DNA of 64,000 bases from Xylona heveae TC161. Its lineage: Eukaryota; Ascomycota; Xylonomycetes; Xylonales; Xylonaceae. Each line of letters begins with the position of its first letter. Within the stretch, counting starts at the first letter, position 1. The position numbers and the translations under genes were made by a program. Of the stretch, positions 35,499 to 46,181 are shown in pieces. The DNA is taken from assembly GCF_001619985.1 (NCBI RefSeq), contig NW_017264196.1, forward strand, positions 1,302,001-1,366,000, written 5' to 3'. Under the pieces are notes generated by a model. The model did not search any database. It was not told the origin of the DNA and was given only the letters and a program-made list of their open reading frames with translations.

Positions 35499-36952
35499 AT
35501 GCGAACCTCGCGCCTGGCGCGCGAGACATCCAAACTCGCCGCTCTCACCGCGAGCTCCCGGCAGCCAGCGGCAACAAGCACGCCTTCGGAGGCAAGAGAT
35601 AGATTTGCCAGTGCGATTCGCGGCTATACACTGAATTCAGACCCTCGCCTGCCGGTAGAGCAAGAGAGAATTTCCACTTTGGAAGCTGAGACAGGGCAAG
35701 ACAGCGACTCCAGCTCGTCGCTTTCGTTGCCCGCCTCTCCTATAGGCAGCGATATAGAGAACGAGCAACGCGAACCTACGGCAGTGCCTAAGAAGAGAAA
35801 GCGGCAAAGCGTAGCTCATGAGAATGCAAAGCGTCCCATAAAAACCGAAACCATCACTGAAATTACGTCCTTCAAATCCGCACCTCCCTCTGAGCATGTG
35901 TCAACAGCAAAGCCAGCGCCGAAGGCACGACGACGTCCAGCGAAGAAAGAAGTCGCCGGCGATGGCGAAGTTACAATTCATCCGCCGCCAAATTGGGCAA
36001 AGGTTTACGACCTGACTCGGGAAATGCGGCGAAAGATAATTGCACCTGTGGATACGATGGGCTGTGAAAGGCTAGCTGAGCGCGAAGCGTCGCCAAAGGT
36101 ATCCAACCCATAGCGTCCCGGAAAATTAATTATGCTTTTAAAGCTCATGTGGCATGAAATCAGGACCAGCGCTTCCAGACCCTTATCTCTCTAATGCTCT
36201 CCTCCCAAACTAAGGATACGGCAACTGCAGCTGCGGTCCGGGGGATGCAGACACAACTGCCCCCGCCTGGGCTCACATTATCCAATATCCTGGCCGTTTC
36301 TCCAACCGAGCTCAACGCATTGATCCGCCAGGTAGGCTTTCACAATAACAAAACGACCTACATCAAGCGAACTGCGGAAATCTTACGCGATTCATACAAC
36401 GGAGACATACCTGACACTCCGGAAGGACTCATGTCGCTACCAGGTGTAGGACCTAAAATGGCATATCTATGCCTGGCAGCTGCATGGGATAAAGTTGTTG
36501 GTATTGGAGTAGACGTGCATGTCCACCGGATCACGAATCTCTGGGGATGGCACAAGACGCGCAATCCGGAAGAGACGCGCATGGCGCTGGAAAGCTGGTT
36601 GCCGAAAGACCGATGGCATGAGATTAATCACATGCTGGTAGGATTCGGACAGACAATATGTTTGCCTGTTGGGAGGAAATGCGGCGAATGTGCGCTTGCT
36701 GAGCAAGGGTTGTGCCCGAGTGCAGTGGTGAGTAAGACAGTCGAGAACAAAATCGAACGGGAAAAGGTCATAGCAAGTGGCAAGGGCGCGGCGGAAGGAA
36801 AAGGCTCAGAGGGGCGAGAAGAGAAGCTTTTGAAGGTGGAATTGGACATTGGCCAAGAGGAGCGTGAGGTCAAGGTTGAAGACATTGAAGATCTGGGTCA
36901 TCCACGTCGAAGTTTACGAAGTCGAGGGTTACGGTCAAGAGCGTCAAAGTAG
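35499..36952 (+). CDS. nth1: Endonuclease III-type DNA glycosylase/AP lyase (Ntg1/NTH1)
   Basis: Exons 35499-36098 and 36164-36952, 462 residues. It removes oxidised pyrimidines and cuts at AP sites by beta-elimination (base excision repair) in nucleus and probably mitochondria. Seen: a basic, disordered N-terminal part with KKRKRQ and RRRPAKKE nuclear-signal-like clusters; [16 protein letters not shown]; the helix-hairpin-helix [19 protein letters not shown] containing the catalytic Lys; [17 protein letters not shown] with the catalytic Asp; and the four-cysteine 4Fe-4S loop [20 protein letters not shown]. The C terminus is an extra charged tail of about 80 residues. Tandem in head-to-head arrangement with the FAM32A-like gene. 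Confidence 0.95.
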
Positions 36953-37388
36953 CTGCTCAGTCGGTGGATATATGTTTATGAATAATGACTGTTCAAGAAA
37001 GCTATTGAATTGGAATACTGACTATTAGAATGGAATTACATGAAAAGAGAAATTATGTGCTAATGAAATATGGATGCCATGTCCGAGTCATCTCGCTTCC
37101 GATAAAATGAATGCATGTACACGTAGAAGAGCGTTGATGAATGAATCCAGAGAAAACGGCGCGTAAAACTCCTGGGCCTTTGCGGCCAATGCCATGTAAG
37201 AAGGGTGAATTGTGTTGAAGCACAAGCAAAGCAGAACTCCTTATCTGCAAAAAAAAAAAGAAAATGTCAAGCCAATGTGCATTGTATCATGGAAAGTTCC
37301 CAAAGGAAAAATCCTCGGCGGACGAGCGATATGGGATAAAGACACTCAAAGCGATCATTGTCCCAAAGCAAGGAATAAATAGGGGATT
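36953..37388. other. Convergent intergenic region
   Basis: 3' ends of the endonuclease III gene (plus) and the GPI-protein gene (minus). An A-run is at 37249-37260. No gene seen. Confidence 0.5.
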
Positions 37389-38351
37389 TTATAAAGCCAT
37401 CGCCACGACAGCGGCTCCACCCATCATAGCAAGGATATCAGCACCGCGGATCGCGGCAGCATTAGTCTGGAGACCAGGAGCTGAGGTCGTTGCGCTAGAT
37501 GTGGTGGCAGCGGCACCTCCGGTGGTAGAGGAGGCAGCTGCTTCGCCCCCAACGACAGTTACGGCGGTGACAGTGCTTCTGCTTCCGTTAGGAAGCGTGG
37601 TGGTGTGCAGCAAAGTCGAAGTCCTTGAAGATACCCTTTTTGAGGACGAGGAGCTCGACGAACTTGAGCTGGGACTGCTGCTTGAACTGCTACTACTTGC
37701 GCTTGTGGAAGAGGAGGTAGAGCTGCCGGAGGCCGAACTGGAAGTTGAAGATGTGGCGCCGGAGCTAGAGCTAGTAGCACTCGTGGAGGAGGCAACGCTA
37801 CTCGTCGCTGCAGCGCTCGATGCAGGTGTGCTCGACGCTGGGGAAGAGTTAGCAGATGCTGAGGTGGAAGTAGAAGCCTGGCTTTCAGAAGTCGGGCTCT
37901 CAGAAGTCGGGCTCTCTCGCGTACTTGAGGTGCTCGACTGCTCAGTCTTCGTCGTGGATGCTTCAGTGGAACTAGGAGTAGTGCTGCGTTCGGTGGAGGT
38001 CGACGATTCATGACTTGTCGTCTGGGTGGAGCTCTCGGTGGTGTTGCGTGTGGGTGCTTGTCGGCGAACCATGGACATCAACAACTTAGTAGCCACAGCT
38101 GGGTTATCGTTGTGTACGGCTTCCATGGCAGTACGATCCTCTTGAAAAACGCCATGTTGATATTTTATCGGCGAATACGCATGCAGAGCTGCGTGAATAT
38201 CCCCTTGAGGAACGCTATCCAGAAGCTGCTGGAAGGTCTGAACATCATCCTTATCCTCACCGCCGTCATTCACCTTGGAATCGGCTAGTACGACGGCATT
38301 CAGACATGAAGATGCAACTGCCAGAAGGCAGAAATCGCGAATGAAGCGCAT
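37389..38351 (-). CDS. Ser/Thr-rich GPI-anchored cell-wall protein
   Basis: Single exon, 320 residues from the first ATG that gives a signal peptide (MRFIRDFCLLAVASSCLNA). After it comes a non-repetitive N-terminal region (VQTFQQLLDSVPQGDIHAAL, SPIKYQHGVFQEDRTAMEAV) of about 75 residues, then about 150 residues dominated by Ser, Thr and Ala with a small PTSESPTSES duplication, and a C-terminal hydrophobic tail (ADILAMMGGAAVVAMAL) preceded by small residues, the pattern of a GPI attachment signal. The Ser/Thr region should be heavily O-mannosylated. Such proteins sit at the plasma membrane or in the wall; a specific function is not evident. Confidence 0.85.
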   Translation of the reverse strand: MRFIRDFCLLAVASSCLNAVVLADSKVNDGGEDKDDVQTFQQLLDSVPQGDIHAALHAYSPIKYQHGVFQEDRTAMEAVHNDNPAVATKLLMSMVRRQAPTRNTTESSTQTTSHESSTSTERSTTPSSTEASTTKTEQSSTSSTRESPTSESPTSESQASTSTSASANSSPASSTPASSAAATSSVASSTSATSSSSGATSSTSSSASGSSTSSSTSASSSSSSSSPSSSSSSSSSSKRVSSRTSTLLHTTTLPNGSRSTVTAVTVVGGEAAASSTTGGAAATTSSATTSAPGLQTNAAAIRGADILAMMGGAAVVAMAL

Positions 38352-39900
38352 GTTGATGCCGTTGCAGTGGAAAAACGACCGAACAGTCTGGTGCTGTCGG
38401 GAGTGCTGTTTCTGGGAGGCGAAGTATTCTCTCTCCGGGCGACACAAAATGTCGTTCAAGTAACGATGGGTGGTCAACCTTTCCGTCTTGTCAGCCTCAA
38501 TCCTACCTTGCCTTCTTTGTTGCTGAGCATAAAGAAATCCGTGTCAGCTTACCAGAAGCGTCGAGCAGAGCGATGAATACGGATAAATGCAGATTGTCGC
38601 TAGACGGGAACGCCACAAACACAATAATGGGCGCCGTGTACAATTCTTATGTGAGTCGGTAATTGAGAGTTGTGCAGAGAGATTTGGTGGGGATGCCACT
38701 CGTGCAGGGGAGTATGCAGGTATCCGACCAAGAATGGGAGCGACTGCGAATCTCCTGCTTAAGAGGAATTTCTCCTACTGGGCCTGTCTAGGAGATCGAT
38801 TGTATGGAATTGTTGCCCGTTGAACTTGGAAAGGGTCAGAGTATGATGATTTTGAAGATCAGTGACGAGCTGGATAAAAAAAGACTTCGCGACTACGATG
38901 AAATTGAGTCTACGAGTAAGCGGCGGGTGGCCGCGAATGCCTGCATAACTTATACAACAAGGATCGTGCTCAGCCAGGTCTACTTCTACCACATTTTTCC
39001 AATTGGAAGAATCACCACCACGACGAGACTGGCCCGCCCATCTCAACCGTCACTCTGCGTTCATGCTAGTCCCATCGTTAATTGAGCCATGCAGAACGGC
39101 TCGGCTCTTCGCTAGGGCCAAGGTGAGTTTAGCTTGCTGTACCGCTGTACTGTAATGCTCTTCCTCTGAGCTAATTGGGAAAGGATGACAGGGATCACAG
39201 GCTGCTCGAAACCCCAACTAGGCAAAGCCTACAAAACCTCATGATCCCATATGACGTTCCGGGTCTGGCACCACCGCGGGTTGTGGACCCTCTCTGCCAA
39301 GTCGATCATTCAAGCATTCCCGCCCTCGGTACAAAGCTATTTCGGTATGTCAATGCTGCTTGGCCTTTGGAGATGCGACTCTTTTGCCAAGTTTTCATAC
39401 CAGGGAAGCTACGTCCAAATCCCCACGTCGCTGCCGTGCCAGAAGTGTCCAGCCTTGGGCTTTCCAAAGGATAATACATAGCCTGCATTGATATCGGTCA
39501 CAGTGCGCTTGCAATCAGCAGACAACCACATGTAAGCTTCTTGTGTACCACGTCTCGTATCCGCAGCAATCTGAAGGTGGGGGTGCCAATTCGTCAGATA
39601 CGAGGTCCATCCACGAGGCAATGGGATTGGGGAAAGATGAAAACTCATCCAAACTCGGATAAACCCGAAGCTACCTTACTCCGGTACTTCTGGTCGCAGG
39701 GATATCTTTCGTTAAAGGGACACTTACAATTTGGATTAGTAAGCTAAATCATACCGTCTGTGAAATTTCACCACTTCAAGAAGTAGCTACCATTTGTGTT
39801 TATGACATTCTGGCAATACTCCAGCATAGGTAAATCCTAAATAATTGAGCAACTCATCTAGCAATCCGGCCCTGATTGCCTCACAGATTCGCTCAATATA
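38352..39900. other. Gene-poor interval with possible decayed coding fragment
   Basis: No complete gene. The minus-strand frame 39409-39648 (79 residues) has coding-like codon use and segments such as WTSYLTNWHPHLQIAADTRR and CKRTVTDINAGYVLSFGKP, suggesting a remnant of a protein gene that I cannot identify. Its neighbourhood (39170-39480) is GC-balanced, unlike the AT-rich block next to it. Confidence 0.3.
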
Positions 39901-39929
39901 CTCTTGTGATAAGGCTCCTATGCCTGAGT

Positions 39930-40510
39930 AGATAGTAACTACTATTGATATATACTAGCTAATATATACCTTAGTAATGTATTTCCCAAGCAACGTGGCC
40001 AGACAGAATTCTATACAAAAAATATAATTATATTTCAATAATTATTGTAAAATTAAATGAATATTTCTACCATGGGGACTAGAAGACTATGTCTGCTAGC
40101 TAGATTGTTTATAGGAAGTTTGCTCAATATTTTCCATTTCGAAAAAAATCTATATACTATTTTTAGTATCAAGTATATAATTCGAGAAATAAAATGCAAA
40201 ACAATCCAAAAATATTTAAAATGATTATTATACATAGATCTACCCTAAGGGAATCAAGACACCTAATTTTAACTAAAAACAACACATTTTTATTGAGGTA
40301 TAAATCTTGTAAAAATACATTTCTCGTATTATAATGGAAATCTGCCTGGCCGGGTCGGTTGGAAAATATGTTTAAATATATAAGTGATAGCTAAAGGTCT
40401 TATGATTCAAAGTAGAATGCTTGCTAATAGCGAGACATTTCTCTTGTAATATATATAAGATTTGTTAGATTATTTCTTTTAACTATTTCTTAATGTAGCG
40501 ATAGGTAATG
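39930..40510. repeat. AT-rich, TpA-rich block
   Basis: About 600 bases of strikingly AT-rich sequence with many TATATA, CTAGCTA and TTAATA strings and no coding frame. The pattern resembles DNA mutated by repeat-induced point mutation (RIP), which would make it a fossil repeat, but no family-specific ends or domains can be recognised. It differs sharply from both flanks. Confidence 0.45.
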
Positions 40511-41786
40511 CTTTACCTTGCTAACAATTTACAGCACCTCAAAATCCATTTGGTTTTTACTCCTCAAAATCAACTAGAGTCGGGTTCGCCATAATAAGTA
40601 CCGACTGAGGAGCGGCTTTGCTATCCTTTTCCGTGCCTAAGCCATGAGATTCAGTCCACGTTGCGCCTAGATTTGCAGATTGGGTAAGTTTTCCACTGCT
40701 AGTTTTTGACGTTTCTCTACAGCTCATTCAGCATTTAACTTTATCAATTAGTCCATGGGTAATATGTACTGTACACAGCCGTCTTCCTTTTAGCTGTTCC
40801 CTTGTTGCATTTGTGTCTCACTGTACATATCTCTGCATTGAATTCCCACATCTTTCCAGTGGCGGATATCATGACGAAAGCTTTCGAATAGTACATGAAT
40901 TTATAATTTTCCTTCTTGCAAGTCATGTCAGAGGTCACGACACATATGTATCACTTTAGACAGTCCACGTCGTAATTTTAAGTCAGGAAATGGATGCACA
41001 GATCCTTGCAAACCTTTAGTTCGGGATTTTCCTGGAGGCTGGTGATAATGATAGATTCACTCAAGCACTTGCAGTTTAAAAGTCCTCTTTATTTAGGTTG
41101 TGATCATGTGCTGTAAACCTCCCCGGACCAGAAAGGATCATACGGCTAGTCCGATCTCTTCGGTGTTGGATCTGCTTCGTTCGCCTCGTGCAGTTCAGAA
41201 ATTCTATCCTGCTTAAAAGCTTAACGTAACAACCAGAGGGAATAAACACACATCATTTGAGAATTTTGCGTCTATTGCAGTTTCTCTTCTGCCTAGCAGC
41301 ATCTGTACTACTTATCACAATAATTTTGAAGAAATGTGCCGACTGTATATCGATTATTTAGAGTAAACAGATTCATTGAAGATGACGGTGCTAGATGATT
41401 CAAGGGTTTGCTTGTCAACAAGTCAGTTCCATAGACTAGACGGCCTTGGGACTGTCTGCCCATTATTTCGTTCTCCGTGTGTATCAAGTATAACTCTTAT
41501 CACTTGCAATTCCAACACATGAACCATGCTGGTCAACAAAATTATACTAGCTATTCAATAATTCAGCTCCACTTGCAAGCTAGTATATGAAAAGCGTGTA
41601 TATGATGGTTGTCTTCTTTGGCACATTTGAGTTCTAAATACAGTTTTGACCAAGGTTGTATAATTGACCGAAATCCCCAAAATGAACCTCCTGCTCTAGA
41701 AGCAGAAAAGCTTTGCCCCTCCCCACTGCTCCCCATGGTTCAACGCACAAAGTCGGCTGGTGCTATTGGATCATTGCATCAATACT
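40511..41786. other. Intergenic upstream of nothing recognisable
   Basis: Unassigned sequence, downstream flank of the small secreted protein gene. I see no gene. Confidence 0.4.
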
Positions 41787-42224
41787 CTATCCACCTACAG
41801 GAATGATGCAACGTGCTGCAGTGTTTGTAAATCCACCATAGTCGATCTTGCTGCAGCGAGAATCCTTGGGAGCATCGAGATACTGTGCACCATACTTGAT
41901 TTGCACACCGTTGTCGTCATCTGAAAAGCAGCGATCTCCCGGGTGAAGGCTCACGCCATATGGCAGGTCTGGTGCAGTAAAGTAGCACCAATTCTCGTTG
42001 TCTGCCGCACAGACACATTTGAACAGATAGCCATCACTGTTTCCTTCGGTGTAGACCATAGCGTGGACATATTCGTATGGCTCATAAGAACCTTTGCCTA
42101 CTTGCGGGACCTTGATCGAAAAGTAGCCCGAGGCAATGCCGCCCGTTCCGTCACTCCAGGCCGAGACAAGCTGAGAGGCGAACGGCAAGCCGATGAGAAG
42201 GCTGGACAAGAGACCAAACTTCAT
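41787..42224 (-). CDS. Small secreted cysteine-rich protein
   Basis: Single exon, 145 residues. A clear signal peptide (MKFGLLSSLLIGLPFASQLVSA, cleavage after Ala) is followed by a compact domain of about 120 residues with six cysteines (FKCVCAADNENWCYF, DRCFSDDD, SRCSK, ARCIIP), enough for three disulfides. There is no GPI signal or membrane segment, so it should be released. I do not recognise a family. Size, secretion and cysteine content are effector- or antimicrobial-like, but this is inference. It stands alone next to an AT-rich, gene-poor interval. An A-rich tract at about 42280-42345 lies in its leader or promoter. Confidence 0.75.
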   Translation of the reverse strand: MKFGLLSSLLIGLPFASQLVSAWSDGTGGIASGYFSIKVPQVGKGSYEPYEYVHAMVYTEGNSDGYLFKCVCAADNENWCYFTAPDLPYGVSLHPGDRCFSDDDNGVQIKYGAQYLDAPKDSRCSKIDYGGFTNTAARCIIPVGG

Positions 42225-44561
42225 TTTGGATTGATTGATGACTGCGGAATTGGTATATTAGATTAGCATGTTTTTCTAAAAGAAAAATAAAAATAAAAAA
42301 AATAAAAAATAAACAAATAATAATAATGACAGTAATAAAAATGAGACCGGCAAACAAGATATTGACTTACAGAGATGCAATAGTTTCTTGAAATATCCAA
42401 TGCTATCGTACTTTGATGTAGAATAGAATATAATGCAAACAAAAGGGAGATTCAAGGGCAGTATTTATATTGCCTGTTTGTCCTAGGATTCTCAGATTCT
42501 GACAATATCCTTGCATGAGCATTCACGTCACTAGCATGGGTTGCTTGAAGTTGTCATACGTTTCTTGCATTGTGAAAAGCTTCGATACGGGCGATCGCAA
42601 TTTCTGCTCATGATGCATCTCGATATGAATGGGGGCCGTTTCTGCCAAAACATATCTAGAGACTCTAGTTAGTATCCTAGTTGTCTAGCCCAATTGTTTG
42701 TGCTGGGCCAATGGTGATACCATGATCCGATTCCCAGCTCAGTTTGATCCACATCGAGAAGTGTAAGGCAGGTGGTAGATTGGAAAAGCATTCCGCAGGT
42801 CTCCTCTCTCGGGTTGACACAATGTAGGGAATTATGCTAAGCCATAACAAATACTATCTTTCGGCGCGGAATTAGGGACCAGGCAACGAAAATGACTTGA
42901 CTGTGCCGCATGGTGGAGATGCTCAGGTGGAGAATCACGATAATTATTGTAGTTTGTCCAATGGATTAATAATGAATTTGTCAGATTCGATTCCAACATC
43001 GAACCTTGCAGAGGCCAAGTTGCCGTCAGGGCCTTTGTAGGTAGTGTGGCGATGTGGATCAGCTGGAGGCTGGAGCCTTTTAATTTTTTGCCTCGGGCCC
43101 TGCTCAGAAGCCTGTCTACTCGCAAACCGCTTGCAGACTACAGCGGTATGTCGAGCCATTTTCTTGGCAAATAATTAGCGTCTGTTACTAGGGAGAAGCA
43201 GGGACGGAGGCGGGGAAAGAGTTCGGAGCTCCCGCTGCCAGTTGGTTATCTAAACGGATTGAATAATAAGAACAGAATTTAACAAAACAAAATAGAAATA
43301 ACGATTTAAAGCCCCCTTTAATAGACAAAACATTTCCAAAGACACGTAATCCAAAGAGAAAATAGGCTAATTAAAATCAAATGCTAGAATATTTGCAATA
43401 TCCACACCAAATCTCCATTTCACAACGGTCCTATCAGTCCAGGTCCCTCTGTTATACAGGAGCCTGTAAAGATGATATGTGCAGCTTTCTCAGACCTGCG
43501 TAGCATTTCTATGCATGATAGTTGCAATAAATGCTTCATGGCCTCTTTGTGGACACTGGAGTCCCTGGAGGGTCCGATGGGTTTGATGACCCTTGACACT
43601 ACTTTACAGCAAGTGAGATTGACTATTCCCCATTTCAACCAAGTCTTTATCAGAAGGTGATTAGAAATTGATATTTGAAATAATGCACTGCCATATCCTC
43701 CAGTGTTCAAAAGCGCAACTTGTAGATCATAGCTTCCGCTTGTTCAGACTTTGACCCTGTTGGCGCAAAATTGGAGGACTAAGGACCACTTCCGCCCAAG
43801 ATGGAGGAGAGATTTTGCTCGAGCAACTCCACAACTGGACAATTGCTGGGGCTGTGGAGCAATGAGCGGTATCTATCCATACACTTATCTCATAACAAGG
43901 CCATACTCCGGACCGAAGTAAATAAAGGGAAACCCCTGAATTCACATGGCTTGCATAGTGGCTCTGCGCGCGCCATCTCCGCCCCTCTTCCTGCTCCAAA
44001 TTAGCCTGTCATTTCCGCCCCACCCCTCTAAGCAACCCCCCGGGAGAAGGCCCCCACGGTCAAGCTCCGCAATTCTTGTAGATCAAGATACTGCCAGACC
44101 AAAATGACGGAAGTACTGCGGTAAATGAGTAATATCCAAACTCGGAATTACCAACTCTTATCACTGTAGCTCACCACGCTTCCTAATAGTATTCGAAAGC
44201 AGACTCTGCAATCTTTGATACGCAATAATAAAGCTTTCCCATTTGGTAGAATGGTATTGTGGGGGGTCACTAATACGTACCCTTTTCGCCTTGCAATCGC
44301 GTTCCAACCACCAAAACAACAAGTGCCGCCCGCGATTGCGCCACGAAAACGGGGCCTTGAGCTCTCACCTCTTCAGCAGACAGAGATTATAGGGGCTAGA
44401 AAGACTGGGAGCACTTATAAACAAAGATACTATGCCTCATAGGGTTCAAGCTGTTATACAGGCTGAAGAGTGGTATACTAAGTCTTGATTTTTCGATAGA
44501 AAATATCCAGAGCATCTGAAAAAGAATCGACACGAGCATCACAGCAAAGGGTCAACTATCG
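42225..44561. other. Intergenic between secreted protein gene and YOS9 relic
   Basis: About 2.3 kb with no supportable gene. It holds the A-rich stretch 42280-42345 (AAAATAAAAATAA-like). Short minus-strand frames at 42944-43159 and 43727-43999 have no recognisable motif. Confidence 0.4.
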
Positions 44562-45340
44562 TCATAACTCTTCCTTGAACGTCCACCCCTTGTTATCTTC
44601 ATCGCGTTTATCATTCGGCCCCCTCGCGTTCCTGATCTCCATTCCTCCCTGGGTATTCTTCGCTATTATACTCTCCGTCATATTCTTCATCCGCTTCATT
44701 TACATCGAGCACGCCACGAATGCGACGAACGCCGTCGGCCAGGTCAATCACCTCCAATCGCCATGCCTTATCGCCCGCAAGTTCCTGAAGCTCCTTGCGT
44801 AGATACTCGATATTTCTGGGATCAAGATCTAGCCTCCTTAGATCTTCATCATTCAATGACTGGACTCCCCTTCCTTCTGCCCTTGAAAGCCCCATTGCGA
44901 CAACTTCCAGAATCTGGTCTTTCTCTCCAGATGTCTGTGCCTTAGCAGCAGCATTAGATGACGTTTCAATGTACCGACCATCACCACCGACGTCCTTTTT
45001 AGCCCCACCCTCGATTCCACCCACAATTGGCCTGGGCTTAGAACCCTGTTCCTCTGCTGGTTCATGTGCCGCCTGAATTAACTGTTGCTGAATCTTAGTA
45101 GCCTTGTGTGTTTTTCAGGCAGGTATACTCTGTATCATCCTCTGGAACGATCTCATGGTAGGTGATTGCATTAGCTCGATTTTTGCGAGGCGGAAGAAAC
45201 ACTACGTCGTTGCAGAGGTGGGGTGTATAAATGACCTTGAGACATGAGCACGAATACCCTCATCTTGCCATCCTCTGAAATGTGGGAGCTCTAGCAGTGA
45301 AGTTGCGTGGCCAAGTGCCCGTGTCGAGCTCAGAGTGCGG
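44562..45340 (-). pseudogene. yos9: Decayed YOS9 (ER lectin, OS-9 family) C-terminal relic
   Basis: Yos9 is the ER lectin that selects misfolded glycoproteins for degradation. Segments of its C-terminal half are read on the minus strand but in different frames. They run, from high to low coordinate, as QLHC (compare the QFHC of the MRH domain), then GWQDE, then CLKVIYTPHLCNDVVFLPP with NRANAITYHEIVPEDD, then VGGIEGGAKKDVG, then DLRRLDLDPRNIEYLRKELQ and ELAGDKAWRLEVID, and a final KEEL before a stop at 44562, an ER-retrieval-like ending. At least three frame changes separate them (near 45270, near 45115 and near 44600), and the signal peptide and most of the MRH domain are missing upstream. 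So it cannot encode a whole Yos9. The open stretch 44611-45024 is the longest surviving piece. Confidence 0.75.
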
Positions 45341-46181
45341 AGTACTTTACTTCTACGGTCGTGTAAAATATTCAAGTAACAAACATCTTCCCTGTAGAAA
45401 GCTTTGGGCTGTAAATCCAGGATGTGGCACAGGTGGGGCGGTCACAGTTCTCAAGTAGATTCAGCCAACCGGGTGCCTCTGGTGAAACAAACACCGCGGA
45501 ATTGTAGTTAAGAATTAATTGGCGCTTCTCCGGTTTTTTCTCCAACTACTTCTGAGAGCGGTTAAAGGGCAGCGCTTAAGCCGCCAAGTGGATCGCATGG
45601 GGATTTACTTATGTCATTCGGTTTTCTTGCGCGTCCTTAGCTACGCTCTAGTCAGTCCACCCCAGCGGTCAACGTGATACTCCAATAGCCCGTGTGATCT
45701 GTACTCCGTAGCTCATCAGTTTTCAAAAAAGTTTTGTGGCATACGCAGCCAGATTAAGAAAAGAAGAGAGATGATTTCTGTACGGAGGTATGAACGGTCC
45801 GAACCCCTCTTTTTCTCCCGTGACTAAAAAGCTATTAGAGTACTTCGATATATGCTCATTTTAGTCAAGGATGGCATTGCTTTCCTTGGCCCGGAAGACT
45901 TTTTTTGATTAAACAGGGTCTGGGGCTGATCTCATCTTGATGCACAGCCATTAATTCATCTTTGGGCAACGATTCTTCTCCACATGCTCCACCCCACCAT
46001 CAAGGATTATACGAGCACTCCGAGAGCAAGCTTTGATCATGGGAGTACCGTACGTGCAAGTCGATGCTCCACCTATCTCTTTTATGGGGTCATGACACCA
46101 AACGGGTGCGCAAATCTCCATCGGCCAATCCTCCGAGGGTTCCTTTCAATGCTGGAGGCGTAGAGCGGAATAAAATTCATC
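45341..46181. other. Intergenic between YOS9 relic and PGAP4-like gene
   Basis: Promoter and leader of the PGAP4-like gene at the right; a TACTCCGTA motif is at 45702-45710. No further YOS9 similarity found by eye beyond about 45340. Confidence 0.45.

Noticed and set aside
37264-38013. 249-codon acidic Leu/Val/Glu-rich plus-strand frame
   Set aside because: Antisense shadow of the Ser/Thr-rich GPI protein, caused by AGC/TCT codon bias.
42944-43159. 71-codon minus-strand frame with ATG
   Set aside because: No recognisable motif, no splice partners, short; chance is the simplest explanation.
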